A stretch of DNA of 64,000 nt from Mesorhizobium sp. B2-3-4 (lineage in GTDB: Bacteria > Pseudomonadota > Alphaproteobacteria > Rhizobiales > Rhizobiaceae), in NCBI RefSeq assembly GCF_006442315.1, contig NZ_VFVY01000004.1, positions 1 through 64,000 of the forward strand, read 5' to 3'. The notes beneath the pieces are model-generated. The model saw nothing but the letters and a program-made list of their open reading frames with translations. It made no database searches and was not told the origin of the DNA. Positions 17,575-27,400 of this stretch are shown here, piece after piece. Position 1 is the first letter of the stretch. Each line of letters begins with the position of its first letter. Made by a program: the position numbers and the translations under genes.

Positions 17575-19269
17575 ATGGAAGACATGGACCGCTTCGACCT
17601 CGGCAGCTACCGCCGCCCCATCTCCACCCGCTCGACCGAAACCCAGCGCTGGTTCGATATCGGGCTCAACTGGTGCTACGGCTTCAATCACGAAGAAGGC
17701 ATCAAGTGCTTCGAGAAGGCGCTGGAAACGGACCCTGGCTGCCCGATGGTGCATTGGGGCATCGCCTATGCCGCCGGGCCTTTCTACAATCTGACCTGGA
17801 AAGAGCATGGCGAAGCCGAGGCCAACAGTGCGACGAAGCGTTGCTTCGACCATGTGCGGCTGGCGCGCGTCGGTGCGGCTGCGGCCAGCGAGGTCGAAGG
17901 GCGGCTGATCGAGGCGCTTGCCTCTCGGTTTCAGAAGCCGCATCGGGTGACGTTGCCGGAATTCGAACAGTGGGATGACGCCTATGCCGCGGCGATGCGG
18001 CGGGTTTACCGGGATTTTCCCGACGACCATGACGTCATGGCGCTGCTGGTCGAGGCGCTGATGATGCGAACCGTGCGGCGGTTGTGGAACCTCAAGACCG
18101 GTGAGCCGGCGCCGAACTCCGATGTCGTCGAGGCGCTGGATGTTTGCGAGCGCTCGATCCGCCTCGCCGACGAGGCCGGCATCGCCCAGCACCCGGCGAT
18201 CGTCCATCTGCACATCCATCTCCTGGAAATGTCGACCCAGCCGGAGCGCGGCATACGCTCGGCCGATCTGCTCGGCGAGATGTGTCCCGACGCCGGGCAC
18301 ATGAACCACATGCCGGGGCATATCTATGTGCTGTGCGGCGACTATGAGAAAGCGAAGCTTGCGAGCGAGAAGGCGGTGCGCGCCAACGACCTCTATCTCG
18401 CTTATGCCGACGAGCCGACCTACTACCTGCTCGGCTGCTGCCACGACCTGCACCTGATGATGTTCACCTGCATGTTATCAGGCCAATACGCGCGGGCTTT
18501 GTGGGCCGCCGACAAGGTGCGCGGGCTGGTCACGCGCGATGTCGTCGCCATTGCCGACAGGCCAAAGCTCACGCAGACCGTGGAAGGCTACCACGCGATG
18601 AAATCGCATGTGCAGGTGCGCTTCGGCCGCTGGCGCGAGATCATCGACGAGCCTGATATAGCCGAACCTGGCCTCTACGTCCTGACGGCGGCCATGCAGC
18701 ACTATGCCAAGGGTGTGGCGCATGCGGCGCTGAGGCAATTCCCCGAGGCTGAGCGGCAGCGCGAGCGGTTCCACCGGCATCTCGAAGGCGTTCCGGCCGA
18801 GCGCCGTTTTCTCAGCAACCCGACCCGCGCGTCTCTCGCGGTCGGTGCGGCCTTGCTCGATGGCGAGCTTGCCTATCATCAGGGCCTGCACGAGGAGGCC
18901 TATGGTCATCTCAGGCAAGCGGTCGAGCTGGACGATAACCTGTCCTACACCGAGCCGTGGGCGTGGATGCACCCGCCGCGCCATGCGCTGGCGGCGCTGC
19001 TTCTCGACCAGGGCCACGCGGCCGAAGCCGAGCAGGTCTATCGCGACGATCTTGGCATGAGCGGCAAAGTGCAGCGTTGCGCCCAGCATCCCGGCAATGT
19101 CTGGGCGCTGCACGGGCTGGTCGAATGCTTGAGCCGGCGTGGCGAGGCGGAAGAGCTGCCGGCGCTGCAGGCAAGGCTTGCCGTGGCGCTGGGCAAGGCG
19201 GATGTGCCGATCAGCTCGTCCTGCCTGTGCCGGACGAGCGTACAATCAGCGGCAAGCTGCTGCCATTGA
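17575..19269 (+). CDS. TPR-like repeat protein of unknown function
   Basis: A 564-residue soluble protein made largely of helical TPR-like repeats: the N-terminus RWFDIGLNWCYGFNHEEGIKCFEKALETDP is a clear unit, and others follow (HIYVLCGDYEKAKLASEKAV; HQGLHEEAYGHLRQAVELDD; LLDQGHAAEAEQVYRDDL). No signal peptide or catalytic domain is evident, although a conserved His-rich region (HLHIHLLEM, CPDAGHMNHMPGHIYV) in the middle could bind metal. Homologous proteins in proteobacteria are annotated only as TPR proteins. GAGAAG and GGAAG precede the two possible ATGs at 17575 and 17584. Function is not assigned. Confidence 0.75.
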   Translation: MEDMDRFDLGSYRRPISTRSTETQRWFDIGLNWCYGFNHEEGIKCFEKALETDPGCPMVHWGIAYAAGPFYNLTWKEHGEAEANSATKRCFDHVRLARVGAAAASEVEGRLIEALASRFQKPHRVTLPEFEQWDDAYAAAMRRVYRDFPDDHDVMALLVEALMMRTVRRLWNLKTGEPAPNSDVVEALDVCERSIRLADEAGIAQHPAIVHLHIHLLEMSTQPERGIRSADLLGEMCPDAGHMNHMPGHIYVLCGDYEKAKLASEKAVRANDLYLAYADEPTYYLLGCCHDLHLMMFTCMLSGQYARALWAADKVRGLVTRDVVAIADRPKLTQTVEGYHAMKSHVQVRFGRWREIIDEPDIAEPGLYVLTAAMQHYAKGVAHAALRQFPEAERQRERFHRHLEGVPAERRFLSNPTRASLAVGAALLDGELAYHQGLHEEAYGHLRQAVELDDNLSYTEPWAWMHPPRHALAALLLDQGHAAEAEQVYRDDLGMSGKVQRCAQHPGNVWALHGLVECLSRRGEAEELPALQARLAVALGKADVPISSSCLCRTSVQSAASCCH

Positions 19270-19283
19270 GCGTGGCGCCTGAA

Positions 19284-19970
19284 CTAGGCCAGCCACTTCT
19301 CATAGTCGGCCACCAGAAGGTGGAGCGGAGCGACGTCCTCGTCGATATTGGAAAAGCGGCCGATCGGTTCGCGGAAGACGTTGTCTGTGAGATCGTCGTT
19401 GACGGTCGAAACCTCGCCGATCAACACGTCCTTGCCCTCGGCCCAGAAGGCGTGCCAGACGCCAGGCAGCAGCGTCACGCTCTGGCCCGGATCGAGCTTC
19501 AGGAGCCCGCCCGCCGGCAGCCTGTGTATGGTGCCGTCGACCGGCACCGAAACCTCGGCCTTGGGGTCGACGCCGCCGTCGCGGTCATGCATGAAGAGTT
19601 CCAGCACCAGCTTGCCGCCACCACGGTTGATGATGTCCTCGGCCTTGATGTTGTGACGGTGCATCGGCGACAGCTGGTCCTTGCGCGAGATCATGATCTT
19701 CTCGGCGTAGAGCATGCCCATGCCCTTCTTCATGTCCTCGTAGCGGCCATTGCGGGTGGTGAATAGGAACAGGCCGAGTTCGTGGAATTTCTCTTGGCCG
19801 TAATCGGTGATGTCCCAGCCCATGCGCGAGGTGTGGATGGCCGAGGAGTCGACCTTGCGTGCCTTCATCTCTTCGGGCGACCAGTAGGCAAAGGGCGGCA
19901 TGATGTAGCCGAACGAGCGGATGAAAGCGTCGGCTTCGCGGATGATTTCATTGATGGCGGAGCGTTTCAT
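19284..19970 (-). CDS. D-lyxose ketol-isomerase-like cupin
   Basis: A 228-residue cupin-fold enzyme resembling D-lyxose isomerases, which interconvert D-lyxose with D-xylulose (and often D-mannose with D-fructose). The metal-binding motifs typical of the family are visible as SPMHRHNIKAEDI and later GVWHAFWAEGKDV, with an Arg/Asn-rich N-terminal helix region (INEIIREADAFIRSFGY). The start is taken at the ATG beginning MKRSAINEIIREAD; upstream codons are not conserved in character. It is divergent from a D-threonine aldolase-like gene across a repeat-filled gap, so shared regulation is not assured. The role in a sugar pathway is inferred from family only. Confidence 0.75.
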   Translation of the reverse strand: MKRSAINEIIREADAFIRSFGYIMPPFAYWSPEEMKARKVDSSAIHTSRMGWDITDYGQEKFHELGLFLFTTRNGRYEDMKKGMGMLYAEKIMISRKDQLSPMHRHNIKAEDIINRGGGKLVLELFMHDRDGGVDPKAEVSVPVDGTIHRLPAGGLLKLDPGQSVTLLPGVWHAFWAEGKDVLIGEVSTVNDDLTDNVFREPIGRFSNIDEDVAPLHLLVADYEKWLA

Positions 19971-19996
19971 GATCATGACCCTTCGTGTCGATTTTG

Positions 19997-20096
19997 CTAA
20001 AGCGCGTCGCACTCAACGGCATTCATGTGACACGCTTTAGGTTGTTAGCACGCATGTCGTCATCCCAAAACCGCTGCGCACTTTTGGACGACATGC
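19997..20096. repeat. Two dispersed palindromic repeats between divergent genes
   Basis: The first unit has arms CTAAAGCGCGTC (19997-20008) and GACACGCTTTAG (20029-20040), one mismatch. The second has outer arms GCATGTCGT (20052-20060) and ACGACATGC (20088-20096) and inner CCAAAA/TTTTGG around CCGCTGCGCAC. From memory both sequences recur in Mesorhizobium and Rhizobium intergenic DNA. They occupy much of the promoter region between the lyxose isomerase-like and aldolase-like genes. Confidence 0.6.
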
Positions 20097-20250
20097 ATTG
20101 CAAATCGCATAGCCGAACGCCGGTGCGGTGTCGATCCATTCTGCCTGTTCGAGCCCGGCGCGGCCCCGTCCATGGCCCACAGTTCGCCTGCGGCGTGACA
20201 TCGCGTGCTTTCAGGCTCATAACCCTCACGAATTTTCACAGAGATCGCCG

Positions 20251-21309
20251 ATGCCGACCATTCATGACCTCGATACGCCGTCGATTCTGATCGATGCCGC
20301 ACTCGCCGAAGCCAACATCGCCCGCGCGCAAGCCCATGCCGACAAGAACGGACTGAAGCTCAGGCCGCACATCAAGACGCACAAGCTGCCTTACTGGGCC
20401 AAGAAGCAGGTGGCGGCCGGGGCCGTCGGCATCACTTGCCAGAAGATCGGCGAGGCCGAGGTGATGGCCGATGCCGGGCTGACCGACATTTTCCTCCCCT
20501 ACAACATTCTGGGCCGCGCTAAGCTGGAACGGCTGAAGGCGCTGCACGGTCGTGTCGTCTTGTCTGTGACGGCCGACAGCGGGGAAACGCTGGAAGGGCT
20601 TGCCGCGACCTTCAGCGATCCCGGCCATGCCCTGCAGGTGCTGGTCGAATGCGACACCGGCATGGGCCGCTGCGGCGTGCAGACGGCCGACGAAGCGGTG
20701 GCTCTGGCGACAGCCATCGACCAGGCCAAGGGCCTCGCCTTTGGCGGGCTGATGACCTATCCGGCTGCCGGGCGCGCGGCGGAAGCCGAGGCCTGGCTTG
20801 CCGACGCCAAGCACGCGTTGGCGGCTTCAGGGCTCGCCTGCGAGCGCATCTCAAGCGGCGGCACGCCTGACATGTGGCGTTCCGCCGATGCCTCCGTCGT
20901 CACCGAATACCGGCCCGGCACCTATATCTATCTCGACCGCTATCAGGTCGCCAAAGGTGTCGGCAGCCTCGACGACTGCGCGCTGACCGTGCTCGCGACC
21001 GTGGTCAGCCATCCGACGCCAACGCGCGCCATCCTCGACAGCGGCAGCAAGGCGCTGTCGTCGGATACGCTGGGGCTGAAGGAATTCGGCGAGTTGCTCG
21101 GCATGCCCGGCGCACTGGTCACCGGCCTTAGCGAGGAACATGGCACCGTCACGCTGTCCAATGGCGCTGGCCTTCGCATCGGCGAGCGAGTGCGCGTGGT
21201 GCCCGATCATTGCTGCGTGGTGACGAACCTGTTCGACCAGGTCCATCTCATCGATGGCGACAAGGTGCTGGAAACGCTGCCGGTGGCCGCAAGGGGGCGG
21301 ATGGGATAG
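20251..21309 (+). CDS. D-threonine aldolase / D-serine dehydratase-like PLP enzyme
   Basis: A 352-residue enzyme of the alanine-racemase fold. The PLP-binding lysine lies in RPHIKTHKLPYWAKKQ near the N-terminus and phosphate contacts in ERISSGGTPDMW; the C-terminal domain carries the metal pair in VPDHCCVVTNLFD. The family contains D-threonine aldolases (D-Thr to glycine and acetaldehyde) and zinc D-serine dehydratases; the His-x-Cys pair is found in both, so the substrate is open. The ATG at 20251 gives MPTIHDLDTPSILID, the usual family start; the longer open frame upstream runs through repeat DNA. Confidence 0.85.
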   Translation: MPTIHDLDTPSILIDAALAEANIARAQAHADKNGLKLRPHIKTHKLPYWAKKQVAAGAVGITCQKIGEAEVMADAGLTDIFLPYNILGRAKLERLKALHGRVVLSVTADSGETLEGLAATFSDPGHALQVLVECDTGMGRCGVQTADEAVALATAIDQAKGLAFGGLMTYPAAGRAAEAEAWLADAKHALAASGLACERISSGGTPDMWRSADASVVTEYRPGTYIYLDRYQVAKGVGSLDDCALTVLATVVSHPTPTRAILDSGSKALSSDTLGLKEFGELLGMPGALVTGLSEEHGTVTLSNGAGLRIGERVRVVPDHCCVVTNLFDQVHLIDGDKVLETLPVAARGRMG

Positions 21310-21332
21310 TCGAAGGTTGAGTACCCGCGATC

Positions 21333-21377
21333 GGTCATGCACGAGCGAAGCGACGTGGCGCAGACCCGAGGATGACC
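21333..21377. repeat. Possible dispersed repeat downstream of ccmC
   Basis: GGTCAT at 21333-21338 and ATGACC at 21372-21377 bracket a GC-rich core with GCGCAGACCCGAGG. From memory, comparable sequences with ATGACC ends recur between Mesorhizobium genes. It lies in the 115 bases between the convergent aldolase-like gene and ccmC and may act as a terminator. Confidence 0.35.
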
Positions 21378-21424
21378 AAGGCGTATGGGGCCCCGCTAGT
21401 CGCCAATGGCGGCGCTGGGCATAT

Positions 21425-22183
21425 CTAAGCCCGCTCCGCCTGCCTTGCCGCAACCCTGCGCATGGCAATTACCCGGCGGCGGAAAATCTCGTTGCGCATG
21501 GCCATCAGATGCAGCGCGAAGAACAGCACGGTGAAGCCGACGGCCATCACCAGCAATGGCCACAGCAGGCTCGGATCGATGGTCGGGCCATCCACGCGGA
21601 ACACAGAGGCCGGCTGATGCAGGGTGTTCCACCAGTCGACCGAGAATTTGATGATCGGGATGTTAATGAAGCCGACCAGCGTGATGATGGCGGCGGCCCA
21701 GGCGGCGCGGCTGGCGTCGTCGAGGGCGCGGGTCAGCGCGATGATGCCGAGATACATGAGGAACAGGACGAAGACCGAGGTCAGCCTGGCGTCCCAGACC
21801 CACCAGGTGCCCCACATCGGCTTGCCCCAGATCGAACCGGTGATCAGCGCCAGCGCGGTGAAGACGGCGCCAATGGGTGCGGCCGACTTCAGCGCGACAT
21901 CGGCCAGCGGATGGCGCCAGACCAGCGTGCCGAGCGCGGCGACCGCCATCAGCGTGTAGCACATCATGGCGAGCCAGGCGAAAGGCACGTGGATGTACAT
22001 GATGCGAACCGTGATGCCCTGCTGGAAATCCTCGGGCGCGGTGAAGCTCATATAGAGGCCAATGGCGAGGATGAGCGCGGCAAGCGCCGACAGCCACGGC
22101 ACGACCTTGTCCGCAATCCCGACGAACCGCGTCGGGTTGGCAAGATCTGTCCAGCCGCTCAGGCGTGAAGTCGTGTCGCTCAT
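21425..22183 (-). CDS. ccmC: Heme exporter/cytochrome c biogenesis protein CcmC
   Basis: A 252-residue membrane protein with six predicted helices and the heme-handling WWD motif region GTWWVWDARLTS in a periplasmic loop, plus flanking histidines (IHVPFAWLAM; TLHQPASV). CcmC loads heme onto CcmE during cytochrome c maturation (System I). Unusually, none of ccmA, ccmB, ccmD or ccmG is next to it: upstream is ndvA 99 bases away, and downstream there is only a short non-coding stretch where ccmD would be expected. It is therefore either a displaced core gene or a second copy. Confidence 0.92.
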   Translation of the reverse strand: MSDTTSRLSGWTDLANPTRFVGIADKVVPWLSALAALILAIGLYMSFTAPEDFQQGITVRIMYIHVPFAWLAMMCYTLMAVAALGTLVWRHPLADVALKSAAPIGAVFTALALITGSIWGKPMWGTWWVWDARLTSVFVLFLMYLGIIALTRALDDASRAAWAAAIITLVGFINIPIIKFSVDWWNTLHQPASVFRVDGPTIDPSLLWPLLVMAVGFTVLFFALHLMAMRNEIFRRRVIAMRRVAARQAERA

Positions 22184-22282
22184 ACGGCTCTAGATAGACC
22201 GGCAACGGGTTTTCGGCAATCGAGTGGTATATCGCGGCGGCTCTTTCCTTCAAAGGAAGACCTGCCGCCGCGAAGACCTGCC

Positions 22283-24052
22283 TCAGGCGGCCTCGTGCAC
22301 GGAGCGGCTGAGGCGGCGGACCTCCTCGTCGTTGAGCAGGCCGCCGGCGCGCAGCAGGCTGGCGAAGCGGCCGTTGCGCAGCGACAGTTCGGCGAAGCCG
22401 CCCATCTCGACCACCCTGCCCTTGTCCATGAACACGACCAGATCGGCGTCGCGCACGGTGGTCAGGCGGTGGGCGATGATGAAGGTGGTGCGGTCACGGC
22501 GCAATTCGTCGATCGCTTCCTTGACGCGATCCTCGGTCTCGACGTCGAGCGCGCTGGTCGCCTCGTCGAGCACCAGGATCGGCGCATCCTTCAACACGGC
22601 ACGGGCAATGGCGATGCGCTGGCGCTCGCCGCCGGACAGCTGGCCGCCACGTTCGCCGACCACAGTGTCGTAGCCATTGCTCTTGGCCAGGATGAAATCC
22701 TGCGCGGCGGCCGCGGCGGCGGCGGCGTGGATCTCGTCGTTGGTCGCGTCGGCCCGGCCGACCCGGATGTTGTCCTCGATCGAGCGGTTGAGCAGTCCCG
22801 CATCCTGGAACACAGTGGCTATCGAATGGCGCAGCGACTTGCGGGTCACGGTGCGGGTATCGATGCCGTCGATCAGGATACGGCCGCTGGACGGCGAGAA
22901 GACGCGCTGCAGCAAGTTGATGAGCGTGGTCTTGCCCGCACCGGTCGGCCCGACGATGGCCACGGTCTGGCCGGCCTGAACCTCGAAGGACACGTCGCTG
23001 ACGCCCTGCCCCGAATTGGGGAACTCGAAGCTGACATCCTCGAAACGGACATGGCCGGTGACATTGACAAGGTCGCGCAGGCCGTCCGGCTCGGCGGCAT
23101 CGGCGGCCGAGTCCTCGAGCTTGTAGAAATCCTCGAGCTTGGCGCGGGCTTCCGAAATCTGGTTGGCGAAAGCCGACATCTGGTCGAGCCGCGAGATCAG
23201 CAACGTGGCAAAACCGGTGAAGGCAATGACGTCGCCGATGCGCAGCTGGCCGTGGGTAACCAGATAGGCACCGATCAGCAGCACCACCATCATCGAGATC
23301 GTCGACGACAGGCGGTTGAGCGCGTTGGCGATGGCCCACCAGTCAAGCACCGGGTTCTGCGCGTCGAGCAGGCTCTTGACATAGCTGCGCAGCGTCTCGG
23401 CTTCATAACCGAGGCGGTTGTAGCTCTGCAGCACGGCGACGTTGCTCACCGAGTCCGTCACATGCGCGAACACCTTGTGGTAGTGGCGCTCGACGGCGGC
23501 CTGGCCTTCCTTTGTGCGCTTCATCACCAGGCGGCCGATGCCGACATAGAGAACGCCGAGGACGAGCAGGACCATCGACATGCGCAGATCCATGCTGAGC
23601 GCCGTCGGAACCAGCAGGACGAGGGCTACGGCGGTAGACAGATGCTGGCGCATGAATTCGAGCCAGAGGCTGAACAGCGTCTCGACGGCACGCAGAAGCG
23701 TGTGGAGGGCGTTCGAGGTGCCGCGCTGATGATGCCAGGAGAGCGGCATGGTGATGACGCGCTCGAAGGACTGGCAGAGCACTTCGCTGCGCCTTGCATG
23801 CGCGAACCGGTCCGCGCCGCGCGCCACCAGCACGAAAGCGAGAACGTTGAAGGCGCCAATGCCCGCCCAGACGGCAAGCGTGGAGAAAACCGAACCCTTC
23901 GTGGAAATCGCGTCGATAACCCGGCCAAACAGGATCGGCTCGAGGATCGCGATGGCTGCAAGAGCGACGTTGGCGGCACAAATCAGCGCGACGCGCTTCT
24001 TGTCGGCAGCCAGATACCCCAGCGCTCTCCAATAGATTTGCAGAAGTGACAC
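22283..24052 (-). CDS. ndvA: Cyclic beta-1,2-glucan exporter NdvA (ABC transporter)
   Basis: A 589-residue fused ABC exporter that moves cyclic beta-1,2-glucan made by NdvB from cytoplasm to periplasm. Six transmembrane helices fill the first 300 residues; the ATPase domain has Walker A GPTGAGKTTL, signature LSGGERQRIAIAR, Walker B ILVLDEAT and the switch His in IIAHRLTTVRDAD. An Ala-rich run (HAAAAAAAAQDF) lies between Walker A and signature. The start is a GTG at 24052 (protein MSLLQIYWRALGY) preceded by GGAG. Downstream of ndvB on the same strand with a structured 371-base gap. In rhizobia the pair is needed for osmotic adaptation and nodule invasion. Confidence 0.95.
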   Translation of the reverse strand: MSLLQIYWRALGYLAADKKRVALICAANVALAAIAILEPILFGRVIDAISTKGSVFSTLAVWAGIGAFNVLAFVLVARGADRFAHARRSEVLCQSFERVITMPLSWHHQRGTSNALHTLLRAVETLFSLWLEFMRQHLSTAVALVLLVPTALSMDLRMSMVLLVLGVLYVGIGRLVMKRTKEGQAAVERHYHKVFAHVTDSVSNVAVLQSYNRLGYEAETLRSYVKSLLDAQNPVLDWWAIANALNRLSSTISMMVVLLIGAYLVTHGQLRIGDVIAFTGFATLLISRLDQMSAFANQISEARAKLEDFYKLEDSAADAAEPDGLRDLVNVTGHVRFEDVSFEFPNSGQGVSDVSFEVQAGQTVAIVGPTGAGKTTLINLLQRVFSPSSGRILIDGIDTRTVTRKSLRHSIATVFQDAGLLNRSIEDNIRVGRADATNDEIHAAAAAAAAQDFILAKSNGYDTVVGERGGQLSGGERQRIAIARAVLKDAPILVLDEATSALDVETEDRVKEAIDELRRDRTTFIIAHRLTTVRDADLVVFMDKGRVVEMGGFAELSLRNGRFASLLRAGGLLNDEEVRRLSRSVHEAA

Positions 24053-24423
24053 TTCAGCTACTCCGCCAACTCTCTATTGTGCCCAACATAATATTGTGCA
24101 CTGCACCATTTCCTGACACGTAACGGTTGATGCGTCGCAAAACAATGCTCGTCTATCCCTTCCGTTCCCATTTAGCGAACAAAAGATGACGACGATACGA
24201 AATCTGACGTGATCACCTAACGGTTTGAGATAAAAGGTGAAATGTCAGCCTTGCGGCAAAATCATGGCAGCGCTCAAGCACTGCCACATTTTTAATCACA
24301 GCGGGGTGAAGCGGCCCGATTTCCAGGCGCGCGAGGTGACGCGCCACGGATCGCGCGCAAGTAACGGGAAGCGGCTTCGCGCGTCCCGGAGGACGCGCGA
24401 CATGTTGATCCAACCTGTTGATT
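24053..24423 (-). other. Structured region between ndvB and ndvA
   Basis: 371 bases without a credible gene. It holds a perfect 10-bp stem TCGCGCGTCC/GGACGCGCGA with loop CGGA (24377-24400), 24 bases after the ndvB stop, and a second hairpin with arms GCGCGCGA (24327-24334) and TCGCGCGC (24351-24358). Neither is followed by a T-tract on the minus strand. The remaining 270 bases are AT-richer and likely hold the ndvA promoter. Confidence 0.5.
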
Positions 24424-27400
24424 TTACGCCGGTATCTTGACCACGACCTCGGCCTGGCTGCCAGCTTTGGGTTCGAAGGACGCCGATTTCGTCTTCGAAC
24501 CATTGACTTCGAGCAAGATCGTCTTGGCCTTCTTGTCGCGAATGACCTGCACCTTGATCTCCGCGCCCAGCATCTTGAGCGAAGCCTGATAGCCATCCCA
24601 GTGGCTGGGCAGCTTCGGCCGGAACGTGATCTGCTTGCCGCGCCGTTCGATGCCCAGAATGCCTTCTACCGCGGCGCGGTAAAGCCAGCCCGCCGAGCCG
24701 GTGTACCAGGTCCAGCCGCCGCGCCCGCCCTTGTTGCCGACTGCACTGTCGTCGCCGGCATAGATATCGGCGGCCACCACATAGGGCTCGACGCGGTAGT
24801 GCTCGGTCGAGGCCTCGTCGAACGCGTGGTTGACCGGGTTCAGCATCGAGAAGCAGCGATAGGCTTCATCGGTCTGCCCCATCTCCGCCAGAGCAATGAC
24901 GAACCACGTCGCCGCATGGGTGTACTGGCCGCCATTCTCACGCACGCCAGGTGGATAGCTCTTGATGTAGCCGGGGTCCTTGTCCGTCTTCGAGAAGGGC
25001 GGCGTGAACAGCTTGACGATCTTGAGATGATCGTCGACGAGCAGTTTCGTTGCCTGCTGCATCGCCGTGGTCGACCGCGCCGGGTCGCCCTCGCCCGAAA
25101 GCACGCTCCAGGACTGGGCGATGGAGTCGATCTTGCACTCCTGCGACGTGCGCGACCCCAGGGGCGTGCCGTCATCGAAACTGCCGCGCCGGTACCACTC
25201 GCCGTCCCAGGCCGTGCTTTCAAGCGCCCGCTTCAGCGCATCGGCATGCTTTGCCCAGGCCTGTGCACGCTTGGTGTCGCCCTCGCTCTTGGCGACCGCG
25301 GCGAAGTCGCCAAGCGTCTTCAAAAGGAACCAGCCCAGCCAGACGCTCTCGCCCTTGCCATGCTCGCCGACACGGTTCATGCCGTCGTTCCAGTCGCCGC
25401 CAAGGATCAGCGGCAGGCCGGCTGGACTGCTGCGCTTGATGGCAAGGTCGAGCGCACGCGCGCAGTGGTCGTAGAGCGAGACCGTCTTCTTCGAGATTTC
25501 AGGGGTGAAGAAGGCGTCGTGCTCGCCTTCGCCCAGCGCCTGTCCGTCGAGGAAAGGCAGTTGCTCCTTGAGGATGGTGGCGTCGCCTGTCACCCAGAGA
25601 TAGCGGGCTGTGGCGTGAGCCAGCCAAACCACGTCGTCGGAGATCATGGTGCGCACGCCGGCGCCGGTGCGCGGCAGCCACCAATGCTGCACGTCGCCTT
25701 CCGGGAACTGCCGCCGCGCAGCGTTGAGGATCTGGTCGCGCGCCAGCGTCGGATCATGCGCCAGCAAGGCCAGCGTGTCCTGCAACTGGTCGCGGAAGCC
25801 GAAGGCGCCGCTTGCCTGGTAGAAGGCCGAACGGGCCCGGATGCGGCACGCAAGGCTCTGATACGGCAGCCAGTGATTGACCATGGCATCAAGAGCCTTG
25901 TCCGGTGTCTCGACCTGGATGGTGTCGAGGAAGGCGCGCCATTCGCGCTCATTGTCGGCCAGGCGTTGGTCGAAATCCTTGCCCCGATGCTTCTGCACCA
26001 GCGCGCTCGCCTGCGCCGCGGACTCGGCATCGCCGAGAAGCCAGAGGAGCGTGACGTCGCCGCCGGCCGGAATCTCGATGTCACGGGCGATCGCCGCGCA
26101 AGGATCGTCTCCGGCCTCGACGCGGCCCGACAGGGCGGCGCCGCTCAGCACCGCCTGCGGCAGCTCGCTCGACCCGTGCCGGCCGAGGAATTCGGCGCGG
26201 TCCGTCGTGACCGAATGGATGCCGGTGTCGGCGGCAAGGAAAGCCACCCGCTCGCTGAAATCCAGCCCGTAAGGGTTTTGCGCCAGCAACGCGCCGGTGG
26301 TGCCGTCGCGGGACGGCACTATGGTCGCAGCCGTGCGCGAGCGATGCCCACCGAGCACCCATTCCGCATAGGCATAGACGCGCAGCCGCGCCGGTACCGG
26401 GCCGGAATTCTGGATACGCAGCCGCGTGATCTTCACCGGATCGATGGGATCCACGACATGGGTCAGGTCCATCGACAATTGTCCGCGCTTCGAGCGGAAG
26501 GTCGAGAACCCCTGGCCGTGCCAGGCTTCGTAGGTCATCGAAGGATCGCGCACCACCGCCGCCAGCGGGGAGAACGCCTTGCCGCTGGCCTGATCGTAGA
26601 TATAGACGCCCTCGCCCGGACGGTTGGAGACCGGATCGTTCGACCATGGCGTTATCTGGTAGTCGCGGCTGTTGCGGCTCCAGGTGAAGGCTGCGCCCTC
26701 GGCCGATGTGTGGAAGCCGAACGAGGCGTTGGAGACAACGTTGATCCAGGGCTGCGGCGTGGTGCGCCGGCCGGCCAGCCGCACCACATAGTGCCGTCCG
26801 TCGCCGTCGAAGCCGCCGAAACCGTTCCACTGGCTGAGACCCGAGCCATCGGCGCTGACATCGGCCACCGCCGACGAGGCAAACGCATGCACATGTGGTG
26901 CATGCGCCGCAGTTTCGCGCGGGACCGGCAAGCCGGGCGTCTGCAGACCATCTCGCGCCTGCAGCGCTGCCGCCTCGGCCCGTTCGATCTGGTCGAAGAT
27001 GGTGCCGTTGCGCGTATGCAGCACGACCCGGGCGACGGCGAGCAGCGTTTTGTAAGTGGTTTCCTCCATCAGGTCGCGGCGCACCGCGAATATGTGCTGG
27101 CGCGGACCGAGTTCCTTGCCGCGCAACCGGCTGTTTTCGCACAGCGTCTCGACCGCGCGCTGCAGGTCCTGGACATAGGACGAGGCCTGCTCGTTGACGA
27201 CGACGAAGTCGATCATCATGCCGCGGGTGCGCATATATTCCTGGAAGCGCAAGGCCTGGGCGACGATCTCCAGATCGGCGACGTCGCCGATCCTGACCAG
27301 GAAGATCGGGAAATCGCCCGAAATGCTGGTCGGCCACAGGCTCGACTGCTTGCCGAGCCCCGAAGCGATGGATTCGGCCGGCAAACGCAGGAACGGATCG

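Noticed and set aside
21396..21424. A ccmD remnant after ccmC
   Set aside because: Only an eight-codon open frame follows, far shorter than CcmD and without its membrane helix.
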